64,000 bases of DNA from Kosakonia quasisacchari (GTDB lineage Bacteria > Pseudomonadota > Gammaproteobacteria > Enterobacterales > Enterobacteriaceae). Positions 1 through 9,107 of the stretch are shown in pieces. The stretch spans positions 1 to 64,000 of the forward strand of contig NZ_SJOP01000004.1 in NCBI RefSeq assembly GCF_004331415.1, given 5' to 3'. The position numbers and the translations under genes are program-made. Under the pieces are notes generated by a model. That model made no database searches, was not told where the DNA came from, and saw nothing but the letters and a program-made list of their open reading frames with translations. Position 1 is the stretch's first letter; the number at the start of each line of letters is the position of its first letter.

Positions 1-132
1 AGCCCATCGGGTGTGGTTGATAGCTTTAATGGTGCCGCCTCCACCGCCGCCCTCTGCCTGAGCGGCAGGCTGTGAGCAGCCGGTTAACAGCAGCAGACCC
101 GCCAGCAGCGGGCTTAACAGTGAATTTTTCAT
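1..132 (-). CDS. DUF3304-type lipoprotein, partial (N-terminal 44 residues)
   Basis: Only the first 44 codons are inside the window; the gene continues off the left edge. The peptide starts with a lipoprotein signal: a charged start, a Leu-rich stretch and the lipobox LTGC, so the mature protein would be lipidated on the Cys near residue 19. After a Gly-rich linker comes an INHTRW motif, which recalls DUF3304 proteins often found in T6SS clusters. A good ribosome site (AAGGAAG) precedes the ATG. It follows the DUF4123 gene by about 108 bases on the same strand, so it is probably part of the vgrG cargo block, perhaps as a periplasmic immunity or accessory lipoprotein. The lipoprotein call is solid; the family call rests on a short stretch. 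Confidence 0.7.
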   Translation of the reverse strand, partial: MKNSLLSPLLAGLLLLTGCSQPAAQAEGGGGGGTIKAINHTRWA

Positions 133-240
133 CTGACTTCCTTGTTGAGGCGGGACTAAAGAGAGAACAGCGGTAGAACCCAGGCTAAGCTGGTTACTTT
201 TACTACTGGCATACTTTTGGCTTCTTCCCCCTGATAACCA

Positions 241-1005
241 TCAGGCTGTTTTTTCTGCAGCAAGCCATTTTTTCATTACCCACGACTCACGTGCATCATC
301 CAGAATAATGCCCTGATCGGTTGCCTCCACCATGCCTTGGTAACAATCCAAAAAAAGCGCCTGCTGCGATACATAGACACCCGCTGGTGGTGCAGAGTGC
401 GACAGGAGCACCATGACATCACAGACACACATCAGATATTCCAGTTGGCGATCGCTGAGATCGATTTTGAGAGGTTTTTCATCGTATACCTGCGGTGTAC
501 AGGAACCTTTTATGCCTCTTGAGTTACCGTCCCTATCCTGCCATGCCCAGAACAAGGCCGGGCGTAACAAAGGCTGCTGTTGCTCTTCGCTGAGAATGTG
601 CGTAAAAAGCAGGGGAAAAATACGCGTATCATAAAATCGCAAAATCCCCCCCCTCCCCTCCTGCAGAATATCCATACACTGCGTCAGCCAGCCAGACAGG
701 GCAGAAAAAGGCCAGTGTGAGCACAACAGTAACAACGGAGCCTGGACGACGACCCTCTGACTAGTGTCCTGCAACCACTGCATCTGCTGAACATCATCAA
801 GGATAATACGAGCAATGAGCGGCGCATCATCGACGATAAACGCTTCCGGGAGCCCGTGATAAAGCGATTGCCACTCCACCGACAACGCGTTCAACGCCGG
901 GATAACGCTGAAATCCAACCCGGCCTGATCGACAATAATGTCCAGATAATGAGCCCCGGATGCACGGCAGATAGCCGCCACTTCCTCAATCCATTGGGTC
1001 GTCAT
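241..1005 (-). CDS. DUF4123 domain protein, T6SS effector chaperone/adaptor
   Basis: A 254-residue cytoplasmic protein of the DUF4123 (Tap/TEC) type. Family members bind a particular T6SS effector and help load it on its VgrG. The diagnostic part is the N-terminal half, with an aspartate-rich LDD segment, a hydrophobic LLLLCSHWPF stretch and a RFYDTRIFP motif around residues 120-135. There is no signal peptide or membrane span. The ATG directly follows the TAA stop of vgrG (TAAATG), so the two are translated together. By position it should serve a cargo encoded further left, beyond the window edge, or the C-terminal extension of the adjacent VgrG. Family confidence is high; which effector it serves is unknown. 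Confidence 0.85.
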   Translation of the reverse strand: MTTQWIEEVAAICRASGAHYLDIIVDQAGLDFSVIPALNALSVEWQSLYHGLPEAFIVDDAPLIARIILDDVQQMQWLQDTSQRVVVQAPLLLLCSHWPFSALSGWLTQCMDILQEGRGGILRFYDTRIFPLLFTHILSEEQQQPLLRPALFWAWQDRDGNSRGIKGSCTPQVYDEKPLKIDLSDRQLEYLMCVCDVMVLLSHSAPPAGVYVSQQALFLDCYQGMVEATDQGIILDDARESWVMKKWLAAEKTA

Positions 1006-3384
1006 TTATGCCTCCCTTGGCACAAAGCCCTGCGCCAGCCGCTGCGCATTTTTCAGGCACTCTTTACACACCGATGCTGGTAGTTCAGGTAGGGGAAAAT
1101 CTTCACTGGCTGGCCCCTGCAGATCGTGCTGGCCTTTAAGGCTGATTAGTCCCGGACCGTGAATTTGCACCTCTCCCTGCGGCGTGAGACGAATATAAGC
1201 CCCGCCACAGCCCAGAGTGATGCCATTTTTAGCAGTTAACTGCAGGTGCCCTTGTGTTGACTGGACGGTGACATCTTTAAGGGAAGTTAGCGACAGAACA
1301 TCTGCATGTGACTCAATCTCCAGTGGGCCTTTGGCAGATATCAGCCGCATACCTTCTTGTTGAGCAAGTATTGAAACAACCTGGCTCGCGTTCACCGAAT
1401 AACGCTGTGCTGTGCTGATATTTACTTCACCCAAGCTCTGCAGGTACAGCCCCTTCCCGCTGTGCACTAAGGCGGTTTCCGGCGTGACGCTGGCAATACC
1501 TTTCGGTGCAGACATCAGCAGTGCCGGTTCTTTAAGTGTACTGGCCCCTGAAACAAATGCTCTCAGTGGCTCAGCATCCGGGGCAACGTTATGGTGCGCT
1601 TGCGTAATAGTTCCCCATCCGCTTACCTGATTCACGGCCCCTTTAAGTAAACTGACCGCCGACTGCATCTCCAGTTGCTGGCCTTGTGCTTTCGTCTGGC
1701 CATCAGCGCTGATAAACATCCCTTTCTGCGCGCGTATGGCTCCCCAGCTGTCTGTTCTGAGTTCAAAACCCTCTCCGCGTTTCTGTTTCTCGCTATCAAC
1801 AAGGTGACCGAGATTCAGTTGACTCTTACCGCCGAACTCCGTGCTGACCTTGATGTGCTCTTTCCCGCGCTCATCGTCGAGGCGAATTTTGTTATTTGCC
1901 GGTGTGCGCAGGACATTGCGTTTGTAGTTGCGGATAGTGACGTGGTCCGGATGCGCGGAGTCATGCAGCGCACCTGCAATGTACGGTCTGTCCGGGTTAC
2001 CCCCCTCAAAACCAATTGCGACTTCGGTACCAGCCAGTAGGGGCAGGTGCAGACCGTAGGTATCCCCGGCATACGGGCGGGTCTGACGTACCCACAAGCT
2101 CTCGAATCCAGTTTCCCAGTTGTCACGGTCAAACAGCATGTTGACACGGTAGCGCCCGTCTTTATCGATATGGCTGTAAGTATCATTGTCAGTGGTACTG
2201 GTAATGCGTGCCGGCAGCGTACCGGCCATCAGCGGACGATCTCCTGGCTCAGGGCGGAAGCCAAAATCGGTGCTAGCCGGAATGCCGTTAAAGTGGATAC
2301 AAAAATCTTCATCACGACGAGCATGGCAGTGCATTGCCGTGATGACCACGCCATGAGCAAACACCTCTGCCACTTCATAGCCCCCGGTGACTTTCAGCAC
2401 CTGCCCTGGAGAAAGCGTCGGACAACTGGTGATAGCATGGGTCTGTGTCTGTCCATTCAGGTAGCGCTCATGGCGCAGATGGGCATAGAACGTGCCGGAC
2501 TCCGGTGCCGGGTTGCGGTCATAATTACCGCCGGGCGTCAGATAGTTATCGGCATAATGGTAAGCATCGCCGTAGGTCGTGGAATCCCCGCGGGTCACAT
2601 CGACTTGTGTGTTCATCTCCTGCGTGGCCTGACGGTAGTTGTAGTCTCGAGTACTGACCTGCTTTTGCACTACGTTGTGATGGCTCTCCATCCCCCAGAC
2701 CGAGTCCACGCCTTTCGAATGCTGCCCTGACGGCGGAACCGATGGCAGAAACAGGCCTTTTTCATACCCTTGCTGGCTGTCGTAAAACTCCACCACATCA
2801 ATATTAAGGCGGGTGTCGGTGGTGAAACGAAACCAGATGCCAACCTCGCCCATAAGGCGGCTGATAAAATGCAGATCATCCTCACCGTACTGCATCACCT
2901 GCTCACGACGCGGGTACTCCTGGCTCATTGAGAACAGAAAATCCTGCCCACGCATATTATGGCGTTCACGCAGAATTTTTTCGACGATGTGCGGGACGGA
3001 CATGTCCTGATAGATGGCATTCTGATGCGAGCGATCAAGCAGCGACAGGCGCGGCTGGAGTGTCACGGCATAGTGGGTTTCATCTTTCGAGGAACTGAGG
3101 CGTTCAAAGCCACTGATCACTCCCTGAATCACCCGCACCGGCTGCTGCATTTTAATACCATAGCCCTGATCAACCGGTGTCTGAAGCGTCAGAGAGCTGG
3201 CTTTCATCAGCATCGTCTCTTTGCTGATGGCGTGGTCGGTGCTGGTGAACTCAATGCGGTAACTGAACGATTTGCTCAAGGCTTCGTCGCCCTCAAAAGC
3301 CAGTACGTCGAGCTCAGATTCACATCCTTTCACCGCCAACAGGTGATGGTTATGACTGAATCTTAACGGGAGGTTAGCACTCAT
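1006..3384 (-). CDS. vgrG: T6SS spike protein VgrG (TssI) with DUF2345 and C-terminal tail
   Basis: A 792-residue VgrG, the trimeric spike at the tip of the T6SS tube. The N-terminal half is the gp27-like base. An OB-fold gp5-like region near residues 410-480 contains SLWVRQTRPYAG and GTEVAIGFEGGNPDRP. A DUF2345 needle extension follows (repeating short beta units such as GLYLQSLGEVNIS and LQLTAKNGITLGCGGAYI). The last 30 or so residues form a short Pro-rich tail ending with CKEC and a helix-like segment; I recognise no enzymatic domain there, so it is more likely a docking tail than an evolved toxin. The start ATG overlaps the clpV stop by four bases (ATGA), and the DUF4123 chaperone follows without a gap. 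The ATG at 3384 gives the expected MSANLPLRF start. Confidence 0.96.
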   Translation of the reverse strand: MSANLPLRFSHNHHLLAVKGCESELDVLAFEGDEALSKSFSYRIEFTSTDHAISKETMLMKASSLTLQTPVDQGYGIKMQQPVRVIQGVISGFERLSSSKDETHYAVTLQPRLSLLDRSHQNAIYQDMSVPHIVEKILRERHNMRGQDFLFSMSQEYPRREQVMQYGEDDLHFISRLMGEVGIWFRFTTDTRLNIDVVEFYDSQQGYEKGLFLPSVPPSGQHSKGVDSVWGMESHHNVVQKQVSTRDYNYRQATQEMNTQVDVTRGDSTTYGDAYHYADNYLTPGGNYDRNPAPESGTFYAHLRHERYLNGQTQTHAITSCPTLSPGQVLKVTGGYEVAEVFAHGVVITAMHCHARRDEDFCIHFNGIPASTDFGFRPEPGDRPLMAGTLPARITSTTDNDTYSHIDKDGRYRVNMLFDRDNWETGFESLWVRQTRPYAGDTYGLHLPLLAGTEVAIGFEGGNPDRPYIAGALHDSAHPDHVTIRNYKRNVLRTPANNKIRLDDERGKEHIKVSTEFGGKSQLNLGHLVDSEKQKRGEGFELRTDSWGAIRAQKGMFISADGQTKAQGQQLEMQSAVSLLKGAVNQVSGWGTITQAHHNVAPDAEPLRAFVSGASTLKEPALLMSAPKGIASVTPETALVHSGKGLYLQSLGEVNISTAQRYSVNASQVVSILAQQEGMRLISAKGPLEIESHADVLSLTSLKDVTVQSTQGHLQLTAKNGITLGCGGAYIRLTPQGEVQIHGPGLISLKGQHDLQGPASEDFPLPELPASVCKECLKNAQRLAQGFVPREA

Positions 3385-6035
3385 ATGTTTACTCCTTGTG
3401 GTCGGTCAAATTCCAGTCCAACCCCCTCTTCTTCACTCCAGCTAAGGCGTAACGACTGCGGCTTCTGCTTCGCGGCTATATGGGTAAGCAACTGCTGGCT
3501 CAGCACTGGCAGAATTTGCTGGTTGAGTAAGCTGTCGACGTTTCGCGCGCCGGTATCAGGTAGCAAGCAGGCGGACGTCAGAGCGTCATACAGGCTCTCG
3601 TCGATATATGTGGTCAGACCGTAATGGCGGTGCAGGCGTTTGCTCACCTGGATGAGTTTCATTTCCACAATGGTGCGCATCGCGGCTTGCGCCAGCGGAC
3701 GGTAAATCACCGTCTGGAAGCGGGCGAGCAGCGCAGGCTGGAAATGGTCGCGCAGGGTCGGGCGCAACAACTCATGCAGATCGCCTTCGCTGGCTTCCGG
3801 CTGTTCATCAAGCCGTTGCATCAGGTGGTCGCTGCCGAGGTTTGAGGTCATCAGAATGACGGTGTTGCGAAAGTCGATTTCGCGACCTTCGCCGTCGCGC
3901 ATAAACCCGCGGTCGAAAACCTGATAGAACAGGTTCATCACATCACGGTGGGCTTTCTCCACTTCATCCAGCAGCACCACGCCGTAAGGACGCTTACGCA
4001 CTGCTTCGGTCAGAATGCCGCCCTGACCATAGCCGACATAGCCCGGAGGCGAACCTTTCAACTGGGAAACCGTGTGCGGCTCCTGGTATTCGGACAGGTT
4101 GATGGTAACTAGCGACTTTTCGCCACCGTACAGCACATCGGCGAGCGCCAGTGCCGTTTCGGTTTTCCCCACGCCGCTTGGGCCAACCAGCAGGAACACG
4201 CCCTGCGGACCGTTCTCGGAAGTGAGGCCTGTTTTCGCCGCACGCAGGCGTTGCGCGATGGCGGTGAGCGCAACATCCTGCCCGACCACACGTTTGCCGA
4301 TTTCATTTTCCAGGGTCAGCAGTTCGGTCTGCTCGTCTTTCATCAGCGAAGAGAGCAGCACACCGGTCCAGTCGGCAATGACGTTAGCAACAGTGCGCAC
4401 GTCCACATCCACGGAGAGAAGCGGGTTGCTGTGCTGCATGCCGCTCAGTTCCTGTTGCATCTTGTGAGTTTCACTCTGGCGGGAAATGTCCTGGCGGTTC
4501 GCCAGCAGTTGTTCGGTGAGCGTGAGTTCCTGGCCGTATCGGGCTTCCAGTTCATCGAATTCAACAGTCAGGCGCACTTCTTCCGGCTCAATCACCATCA
4601 GGCGTTCACCGAGACTCTGATTCCCGATGGCAATGTCTTCCAGCAGCGCCTGCTTCTCCATCTCCAGAGCGGTGATTTGTGCGCGAAGGCGAGTCAGTTG
4701 TTCCGGCACGGTATCGAGACTCATGCGTACGCGGGCGCTAGCGGTATCGAGCAGGTCAACGGCTTTGTCCGGCAACTGACGGCCCGTCAGATAGCGACGC
4801 GACAGCGTGACGGCGGCACGCACGGCATCGTCAGTGATATGCACGTTATGGTATTCGGCGTAGCGGGATTTCAGGCCGCGCAGCATCAGACAGGCAGTGT
4901 CGTCATCCGGTTCGTCCACTTTCACCATCTGGAAGCGGCGTTCCAGCGCCGCATCGCGCTCGAAGTATTGTTTGTATTCAGACCAGGTTGTCGCGGCAAT
5001 GGTACGCAATTCACCACGCGCCAGCGCCGGTTTCAGCAGATTTGCCGCATCCGCGCCACCTGCCTGGTTGCCCGCGCCAATGATGGTATGTGCCTCGTCG
5101 ATAAACAGCAGAATTGGCACCGGCGACTGCTGCACGGCGTCAATGACATTTTTCAGGCGCTGTTCAAATTCGCCTTTCACGCCTGCGCCCGCCTGCAACA
5201 ACCCAAGATCGAGGGTACGCAGAACGACGGGTTTGAGTGATTCAGGCACGTTGCCTTCGGCAATCCGCAGCGCAAGGCCCTCCACCAGCGCGGTTTTACC
5301 GACACCCGGTTCCCCCACCAGAATCGGGTTGTTCTTGCGACGGCGTGACAGAATGTCCACCATCTGGCGGATTTCAGTATCACGACCAAACACCGGATCG
5401 ATTTTGCCCTCTTTCGCTTTAGCGGTGACGTCGAGGGTGAATTTATCCAGTGCGTTCTGCAACGCCGCGCTCAGTTCACCCTCTTTTGCCTCTGCGCCGT
5501 CAGGACGCCCGACAAGCTCCACATCGCCGCCATGGCTCTGGGCCAGCGCTGCATCCTGCTGCACTTCCGGGCGTTCGTCAGACTGTGCATCCAGCAGCGG
5601 GCGCAGGCGCTCTAGCTGGCTCTGGCCCAGCGTCAGCAGAGGCCACAGGCCATCGCAATGAATCAGCGTCGGGCTTTCAACCAGCGCAATCAGCAGATGC
5701 AGGCTGCGGATTTTTTCTTCGCCCTGCAACGACGCTATCATCCATGCCTGTTTCAGCAACGTGTTGAGAGAGTTCGCCAGCTGTGGCCGGCTGCGTACCG
5801 AGCGCGGAAGCTGGTCCAGCCAGCCCAGCAGCGCCTGCCACATACTGTCCATATCCCACTCGTAGCGCCGCGCCAGCACCGTGAGATCACCTTCGCCCTG
5901 CTCCAGCAGTTTCAGCAGCCAGTGTTCGGGCAAAATTTCCGCATGGGCACGGGACTGACATAGGGAAGCAGCCCCCTCCAGCGCACGGGCGCAGTAAGGA
6001 TTAAGGCGACGTAACAGGGCGGCTGAGTTTTCCAT
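3381..6035 (-). CDS. clpV: T6SS sheath-disassembly ATPase ClpV (TssH)
   Basis: An 884-residue AAA+ unfoldase of the ClpB family that dismantles the contracted TssB/TssC sheath for recycling. The sequence shows an N-terminal Clp-N domain (about 1-150), a first AAA module with Walker A GEPGVGKTA at 241-249 and Walker B LLFIDEAHT, a coiled-coil middle region (QEL/LEARYG, about 430-540), and a second AAA module with GPSGVGKTE and VVLLDEVEKAH, then a ClpB D2-small domain. Length fits TssH. The gene overlaps vgrG by four bases. Upstream of its ATG, 177 bases separate it from hcp and hold a strong terminator hairpin, so clpV probably depends on read-through or its own promoter. Confidence 0.97.
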   Translation of the reverse strand: MENSAALLRRLNPYCARALEGAASLCQSRAHAEILPEHWLLKLLEQGEGDLTVLARRYEWDMDSMWQALLGWLDQLPRSVRSRPQLANSLNTLLKQAWMIASLQGEEKIRSLHLLIALVESPTLIHCDGLWPLLTLGQSQLERLRPLLDAQSDERPEVQQDAALAQSHGGDVELVGRPDGAEAKEGELSAALQNALDKFTLDVTAKAKEGKIDPVFGRDTEIRQMVDILSRRRKNNPILVGEPGVGKTALVEGLALRIAEGNVPESLKPVVLRTLDLGLLQAGAGVKGEFEQRLKNVIDAVQQSPVPILLFIDEAHTIIGAGNQAGGADAANLLKPALARGELRTIAATTWSEYKQYFERDAALERRFQMVKVDEPDDDTACLMLRGLKSRYAEYHNVHITDDAVRAAVTLSRRYLTGRQLPDKAVDLLDTASARVRMSLDTVPEQLTRLRAQITALEMEKQALLEDIAIGNQSLGERLMVIEPEEVRLTVEFDELEARYGQELTLTEQLLANRQDISRQSETHKMQQELSGMQHSNPLLSVDVDVRTVANVIADWTGVLLSSLMKDEQTELLTLENEIGKRVVGQDVALTAIAQRLRAAKTGLTSENGPQGVFLLVGPSGVGKTETALALADVLYGGEKSLVTINLSEYQEPHTVSQLKGSPPGYVGYGQGGILTEAVRKRPYGVVLLDEVEKAHRDVMNLFYQVFDRGFMRDGEGREIDFRNTVILMTSNLGSDHLMQRLDEQPEASEGDLHELLRPTLRDHFQPALLARFQTVIYRPLAQAAMRTIVEMKLIQVSKRLHRHYGLTTYIDESLYDALTSACLLPDTGARNVDSLLNQQILPVLSQQLLTHIAAKQKPQSLRLSWSEEEGVGLEFDRPQGVNI

Positions 6036-6138
6036 TTGTCTCTCTCTTAGGTTGTGCCGGGTACGCTACCGCCCATCGCTTTCCCTTTTGACAAGGAACC
6101 CAAAGCGCATCAGGTCAGGCAGGCAAATTGTGTGATTC

Positions 6139-6174
6139 TTTGCTGAAAGCCCGCGGCGGCAGACATTCAGCAAA
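6139..6174 (-). repeat. Inverted repeat between hcp and clpV
   Basis: A perfect 9-base inverted repeat (TTTGCTGAA and its complement) spaced by 18 bases, lying just downstream of the hcp terminator in transcription order. It could be a second terminator arm or an mRNA-stabilising stem at the 3' end of the hcp message. Only the pairing is seen; the role is inferred. Confidence 0.5.
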
Positions 6175-6175
6175 A

Positions 6176-6207
6176 AAGAAAAAGCGGACAGGGGGGACTG
6201 TCCGCTT
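6176..6207 (-). terminator. Rho-independent terminator after hcp
   Basis: A 10-bp stem (AAGCGGACAG pairing with CTGTCCGCTT) with a short loop, followed on the minus strand by a U-rich run (TTTTTCTTTTTT). It starts six bases after the hcp stop. It would end most hcp transcripts before clpV and so allow Hcp to be made in excess over ClpV and VgrG. Confidence 0.85.
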
Positions 6208-6212
6208 GCGAC

Positions 6213-6704
6213 TTATGCAGTGGCGCGTTCGTTCCAGGAATCGGAATGAATGATGTTGCCGTCTTTGTAGGTCCAGGTGATTTTTTCGTAGCGCAGTTCG
6301 ATCTGCTCGAGGTGGTTGTGCTTCTCGTAAGAAGGATCTTTGATGTCGTGCATCACCGGATTCACTTTCACCACTTTCACGTTTTCCAGTTTGGTGTTGA
6401 AGTACTCCACTTCCTGGCCTGCGTCGTTGATTTTGTACCACTTGAATTCCGCAGACTTCAGGGTCTGGCCGGTCGTCACCGCCTTGTAGAGATACGGGCT
6501 GGAAGAATCGATTTCCTTAGTGAACAGGAACGGGGTGTGGATACGTGTACCGGTCAACTTGCCGGTGTTGTTGTCCGTCGGGATGTACAGGTTGTGCTGC
6601 TGTGCAACGACTTCGATGCTGCCTTCGCGATCCTTGACGTCCACAGACCCTTTGATGTCCGCACCGCCATCGTCTTTCAGCCAAAGATAAACAGGAATTG
6701 CCAT
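6213..6704 (-). CDS. hcp: T6SS tube protein Hcp (TssD)
   Basis: A 163-residue Hcp, the hexameric ring protein that stacks into the inner tube and is secreted. The start MAIPVYLWLKDDGG, the IHTPFLFTKEIDSSSP segment and the later KVNPVMHDIKDP and KITWTYKDG segments are typical of the family. An in-frame ORF extends further upstream, but the ATG at 6704 is right: GGAGAG lies seven bases before it and the family starts there. It sits four bases after the stop of the OmpA-like gene and is followed at once by a strong terminator. Confidence 0.97.
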   Translation of the reverse strand: MAIPVYLWLKDDGGADIKGSVDVKDREGSIEVVAQQHNLYIPTDNNTGKLTGTRIHTPFLFTKEIDSSSPYLYKAVTTGQTLKSAEFKWYKINDAGQEVEYFNTKLENVKVVKVNPVMHDIKDPSYEKHNHLEQIELRYEKITWTYKDGNIIHSDSWNERATA

Positions 6705-6708
6705 GGAA

Positions 6709-8421
6709 TTACTCTCCATTGTGTTGTGATGCGCCATCATCCTGTGATGACGCTGAGGGTTTGCCCGGTAATTGGCAGGCATCAACCTGCGGTACCAGAC
6801 TGATTTCGACACGGCGGTTGAGCGCGCGGCCTTCCGGGGTGTCATTGGTTGCAATGGGGCGACGTTGACCGTAGCCCTGCACCGCAAAACAGCTTTCCGG
6901 TACGTCACCGGTGTCACGCATCCAGTCACGTACCGCTTCGGCGCGTTTCATCGAGAGCATCTGGTTAAGCCCTGGATTGCCGGTGTTATCGGTATGCCCC
7001 GCCACCACAATCAGCCAGCCCGGTTTGGCCTTGATGTCCACCAGAGAGTTGACCAGCAGTTTGGTAGAGCCAGGCTTGAGGTCAGACTTACCCGAGTCGA
7101 AAAGCGACATGCTGTCGAGGCGGATAATCTTCGGTACCGGTTCTGCTTTCGGTTGAGATTCAGGGGGTGATGGCGGCGGGACATACGAGCGAATTGCTTC
7201 CAGCACCGTAATGCGCAGTCGCTCTCCCTGATACAAACCAAGGCTCATCCGGGCTGGTACGCCATTACGCGCCCAGCCATCCAGTTGGGCCGCGTCATCA
7301 CGCAGGACCGCAACGGCATCAGCTTTCGGGCCGTAATCAGCCATGGAGAGTTGGTTGTAATGGGCTATATCGAAGCTCACACGGTGGAGCAACTGACAAT
7401 TATTCCAGCCGCTGCTGAGCAGGGCGGCAATAGCCGCAAAAGTGAAAAGGTTCAGCGCGCACCGCAAGACCTTATCCCGCGGGGTTAATCCACACCCTTC
7501 CGGCAACAGCGGCAGAACGAAATCCGGGAACAGTGATGTCACCGTACTGTCAGCCTCCACCGGCTGCCAGCCCACCACTTGCTGCATGGCGGTATGACGA
7601 GATAACCACGCGGTCCAGGCTGAAGAGGCCAGGTTCCCGGTAAGAATGGGCCCCATGCCCCACAGAACAGCGGTGGGCGAAATGGGCGAGACATCGGGGT
7701 TTTCATCCATAAACACCGCTGTAACGTGCTGATGAAACCAGCTCATCAGGCTGTTCATCAGCACCTGCTGCTGCATCGCAGGCGCGCCGCAGGTGCTGGC
7801 CCATGCAATAATCGAACGGGGCCCGGAGGACGCATGCCAGCCCCTCACCTCTTCACCCGCAATCGCCACCTGCCACAGCGTGTCACTCATCATCGCGCTG
7901 CCAATCTGGCCATTCAGCACCAGCGGCACGGAATGCCCGGTCTCCTTACGCAATTGGCTGATTTGCCAGCGCAGGGCAAGCAGACGACTAGTCAGCACTT
8001 CGCTGTCAGCGTGTTTCTGCGGGCAGACACAGACCATCACCGACAGTTGGCGCCCCCAGGTCGGGCGCTGCCATAGCACCAGGCGGGCCATCTGTCCCAG
8101 TTCCTGGTCATCCTCCACGCGGATCCAGCAGCCCTGCGTTACGGTTAGTACCTGTGATTGCTGTGGCCAGGCCAGCGGTAGATCGCCACAAACCAGTACC
8201 ACAGGCTGGCGGTATGTAGCTTCCGGCAGGTTATCCAGATACGAGGTGACGTCATATTCAGCACGACGGCTGGCGACGTACCAGAACGCCGCGATACCCC
8301 CCAGAATCGCCAGCAGAGCGAGTACAGAAACCATCCGGGACATCGGTAAAAAAAAGAGGCAAACCACAGCGCTTAGCAAGGCGGCCCACAACGCAAGCCC
8401 GCACCGTTGAGCAGGACTCAT
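6709..8421 (-). CDS. T6SS-associated OmpA-family peptidoglycan-binding membrane protein
   Basis: A 570-residue inner-membrane protein with two hydrophobic helices near the N-terminus (residues about 8-55), a large central region, another helix near residues 335-355 (NLFTFAAIAALLSS) and a C-terminal OmpA-like domain. The OmpA part shows the expected SLFDSGKSDL strand, the VAGHTDNTG motif, NQMLSMKRAEAV and the final NRRVEI, residues that contact peptidoglycan in this family. In T6SS clusters such proteins follow TssL and are thought to anchor the membrane complex to the cell wall. I chose the start at 8421 (MSPAQRCG), whose ATG overlaps the tssL stop (ATGA); the longer ORF runs inside tssL and looks unrelated. 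Confidence 0.9.
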   Translation of the reverse strand: MSPAQRCGLALWAALLSAVVCLFFLPMSRMVSVLALLAILGGIAAFWYVASRRAEYDVTSYLDNLPEATYRQPVVLVCGDLPLAWPQQSQVLTVTQGCWIRVEDDQELGQMARLVLWQRPTWGRQLSVMVCVCPQKHADSEVLTSRLLALRWQISQLRKETGHSVPLVLNGQIGSAMMSDTLWQVAIAGEEVRGWHASSGPRSIIAWASTCGAPAMQQQVLMNSLMSWFHQHVTAVFMDENPDVSPISPTAVLWGMGPILTGNLASSAWTAWLSRHTAMQQVVGWQPVEADSTVTSLFPDFVLPLLPEGCGLTPRDKVLRCALNLFTFAAIAALLSSGWNNCQLLHRVSFDIAHYNQLSMADYGPKADAVAVLRDDAAQLDGWARNGVPARMSLGLYQGERLRITVLEAIRSYVPPPSPPESQPKAEPVPKIIRLDSMSLFDSGKSDLKPGSTKLLVNSLVDIKAKPGWLIVVAGHTDNTGNPGLNQMLSMKRAEAVRDWMRDTGDVPESCFAVQGYGQRRPIATNDTPEGRALNRRVEISLVPQVDACQLPGKPSASSQDDGASQHNGE

Positions 8422-9107
8422 TTCACGGCTCCCGGCAACAGGGAGATCAGCAGTTGATCGAGCCAGTGGCTCAGCCCCCACCACATGGCCACGACCACAA
8501 TCACACTCAGGCAAATGTACACAGGCCACGAAGCCAGCCAGCCGCCCCTTCTCCAGCCGGTAAAACTTTCCGCCAATACAGGATGGGTTTGTGGATAACT
8601 GAAGGGCGTGACAAGTTTGCTGAGTGCTCTGACGAGCTTCTGGCGATCCGGATCGTTTAGTGAGCGAAAACTGCCGAGGAATCCCAGCATCATTACACGC
8701 TGGAAGCAGGTCACGACGGCATGGTTGGGTGTCTGTTCACGCAGCACATCGCGCATCCGGTCACACAACGTGTCGCCAGCATCCATGGTGCCGAGAAAAT
8801 ACCCCTGCAAAGGAATGTCATACCACTGCACGCAAGCGTCATCATCCACACCGCGGCTTTTGACTGCCTCATCAAGCAGCGCACATTGCGCGGTGAGAAT
8901 ATGCAGACAGCTGGCCTCATCAAGTTCGCTCGCTTTAAGCTGACGCTGTACATGCTCCACATCAGCGATACAGTGCTCCCACAGCATCCGGCCTTCACCT
9001 TCCTGAAACTGCGGGCCGTGACGCAGGCTAATGGCTTGCAGCCAGGTGTCCTGAAATAAGGCGTCAATATCAATGGACGCGGCGCCACCGCATTTACGCT
9101 CATTCAT
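8418..9107 (-). CDS. tssL: T6SS membrane-complex protein TssL (DotU/IcmH family)
   Basis: A 229-residue short-form TssL. It forms the inner-membrane trans-envelope complex with TssM and TssJ. Most of the protein is a cytoplasmic helical domain with family marks: LTAQCALLDEAVKS around residues 70-85, WYDIPLQGYFLGTMDAGD, and MLGFLGSF. A single hydrophobic helix near residues 190-212 (YICLSVIVVVAMWWGL) anchors the C-terminus. There is no peptidoglycan-binding extension on this protein; that function sits in the separate OmpA-like gene next door. Both ends overlap neighbours by four bases (tssK upstream, OmpA-like downstream). Confidence 0.95.
   Translation of the reverse strand: MNERKCGGAASIDIDALFQDTWLQAISLRHGPQFQEGEGRMLWEHCIADVEHVQRQLKASELDEASCLHILTAQCALLDEAVKSRGVDDDACVQWYDIPLQGYFLGTMDAGDTLCDRMRDVLREQTPNHAVVTCFQRVMMLGFLGSFRSLNDPDRQKLVRALSKLVTPFSYPQTHPVLAESFTGWRRGGWLASWPVYICLSVIVVVAMWWGLSHWLDQLLISLLPGAVK

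Noticed and set aside
4251..5240. 329-codon rightward ORF inside clpV
   Set aside because: Antisense shadow of conserved AAA+ domains; no ribosome site or family features.
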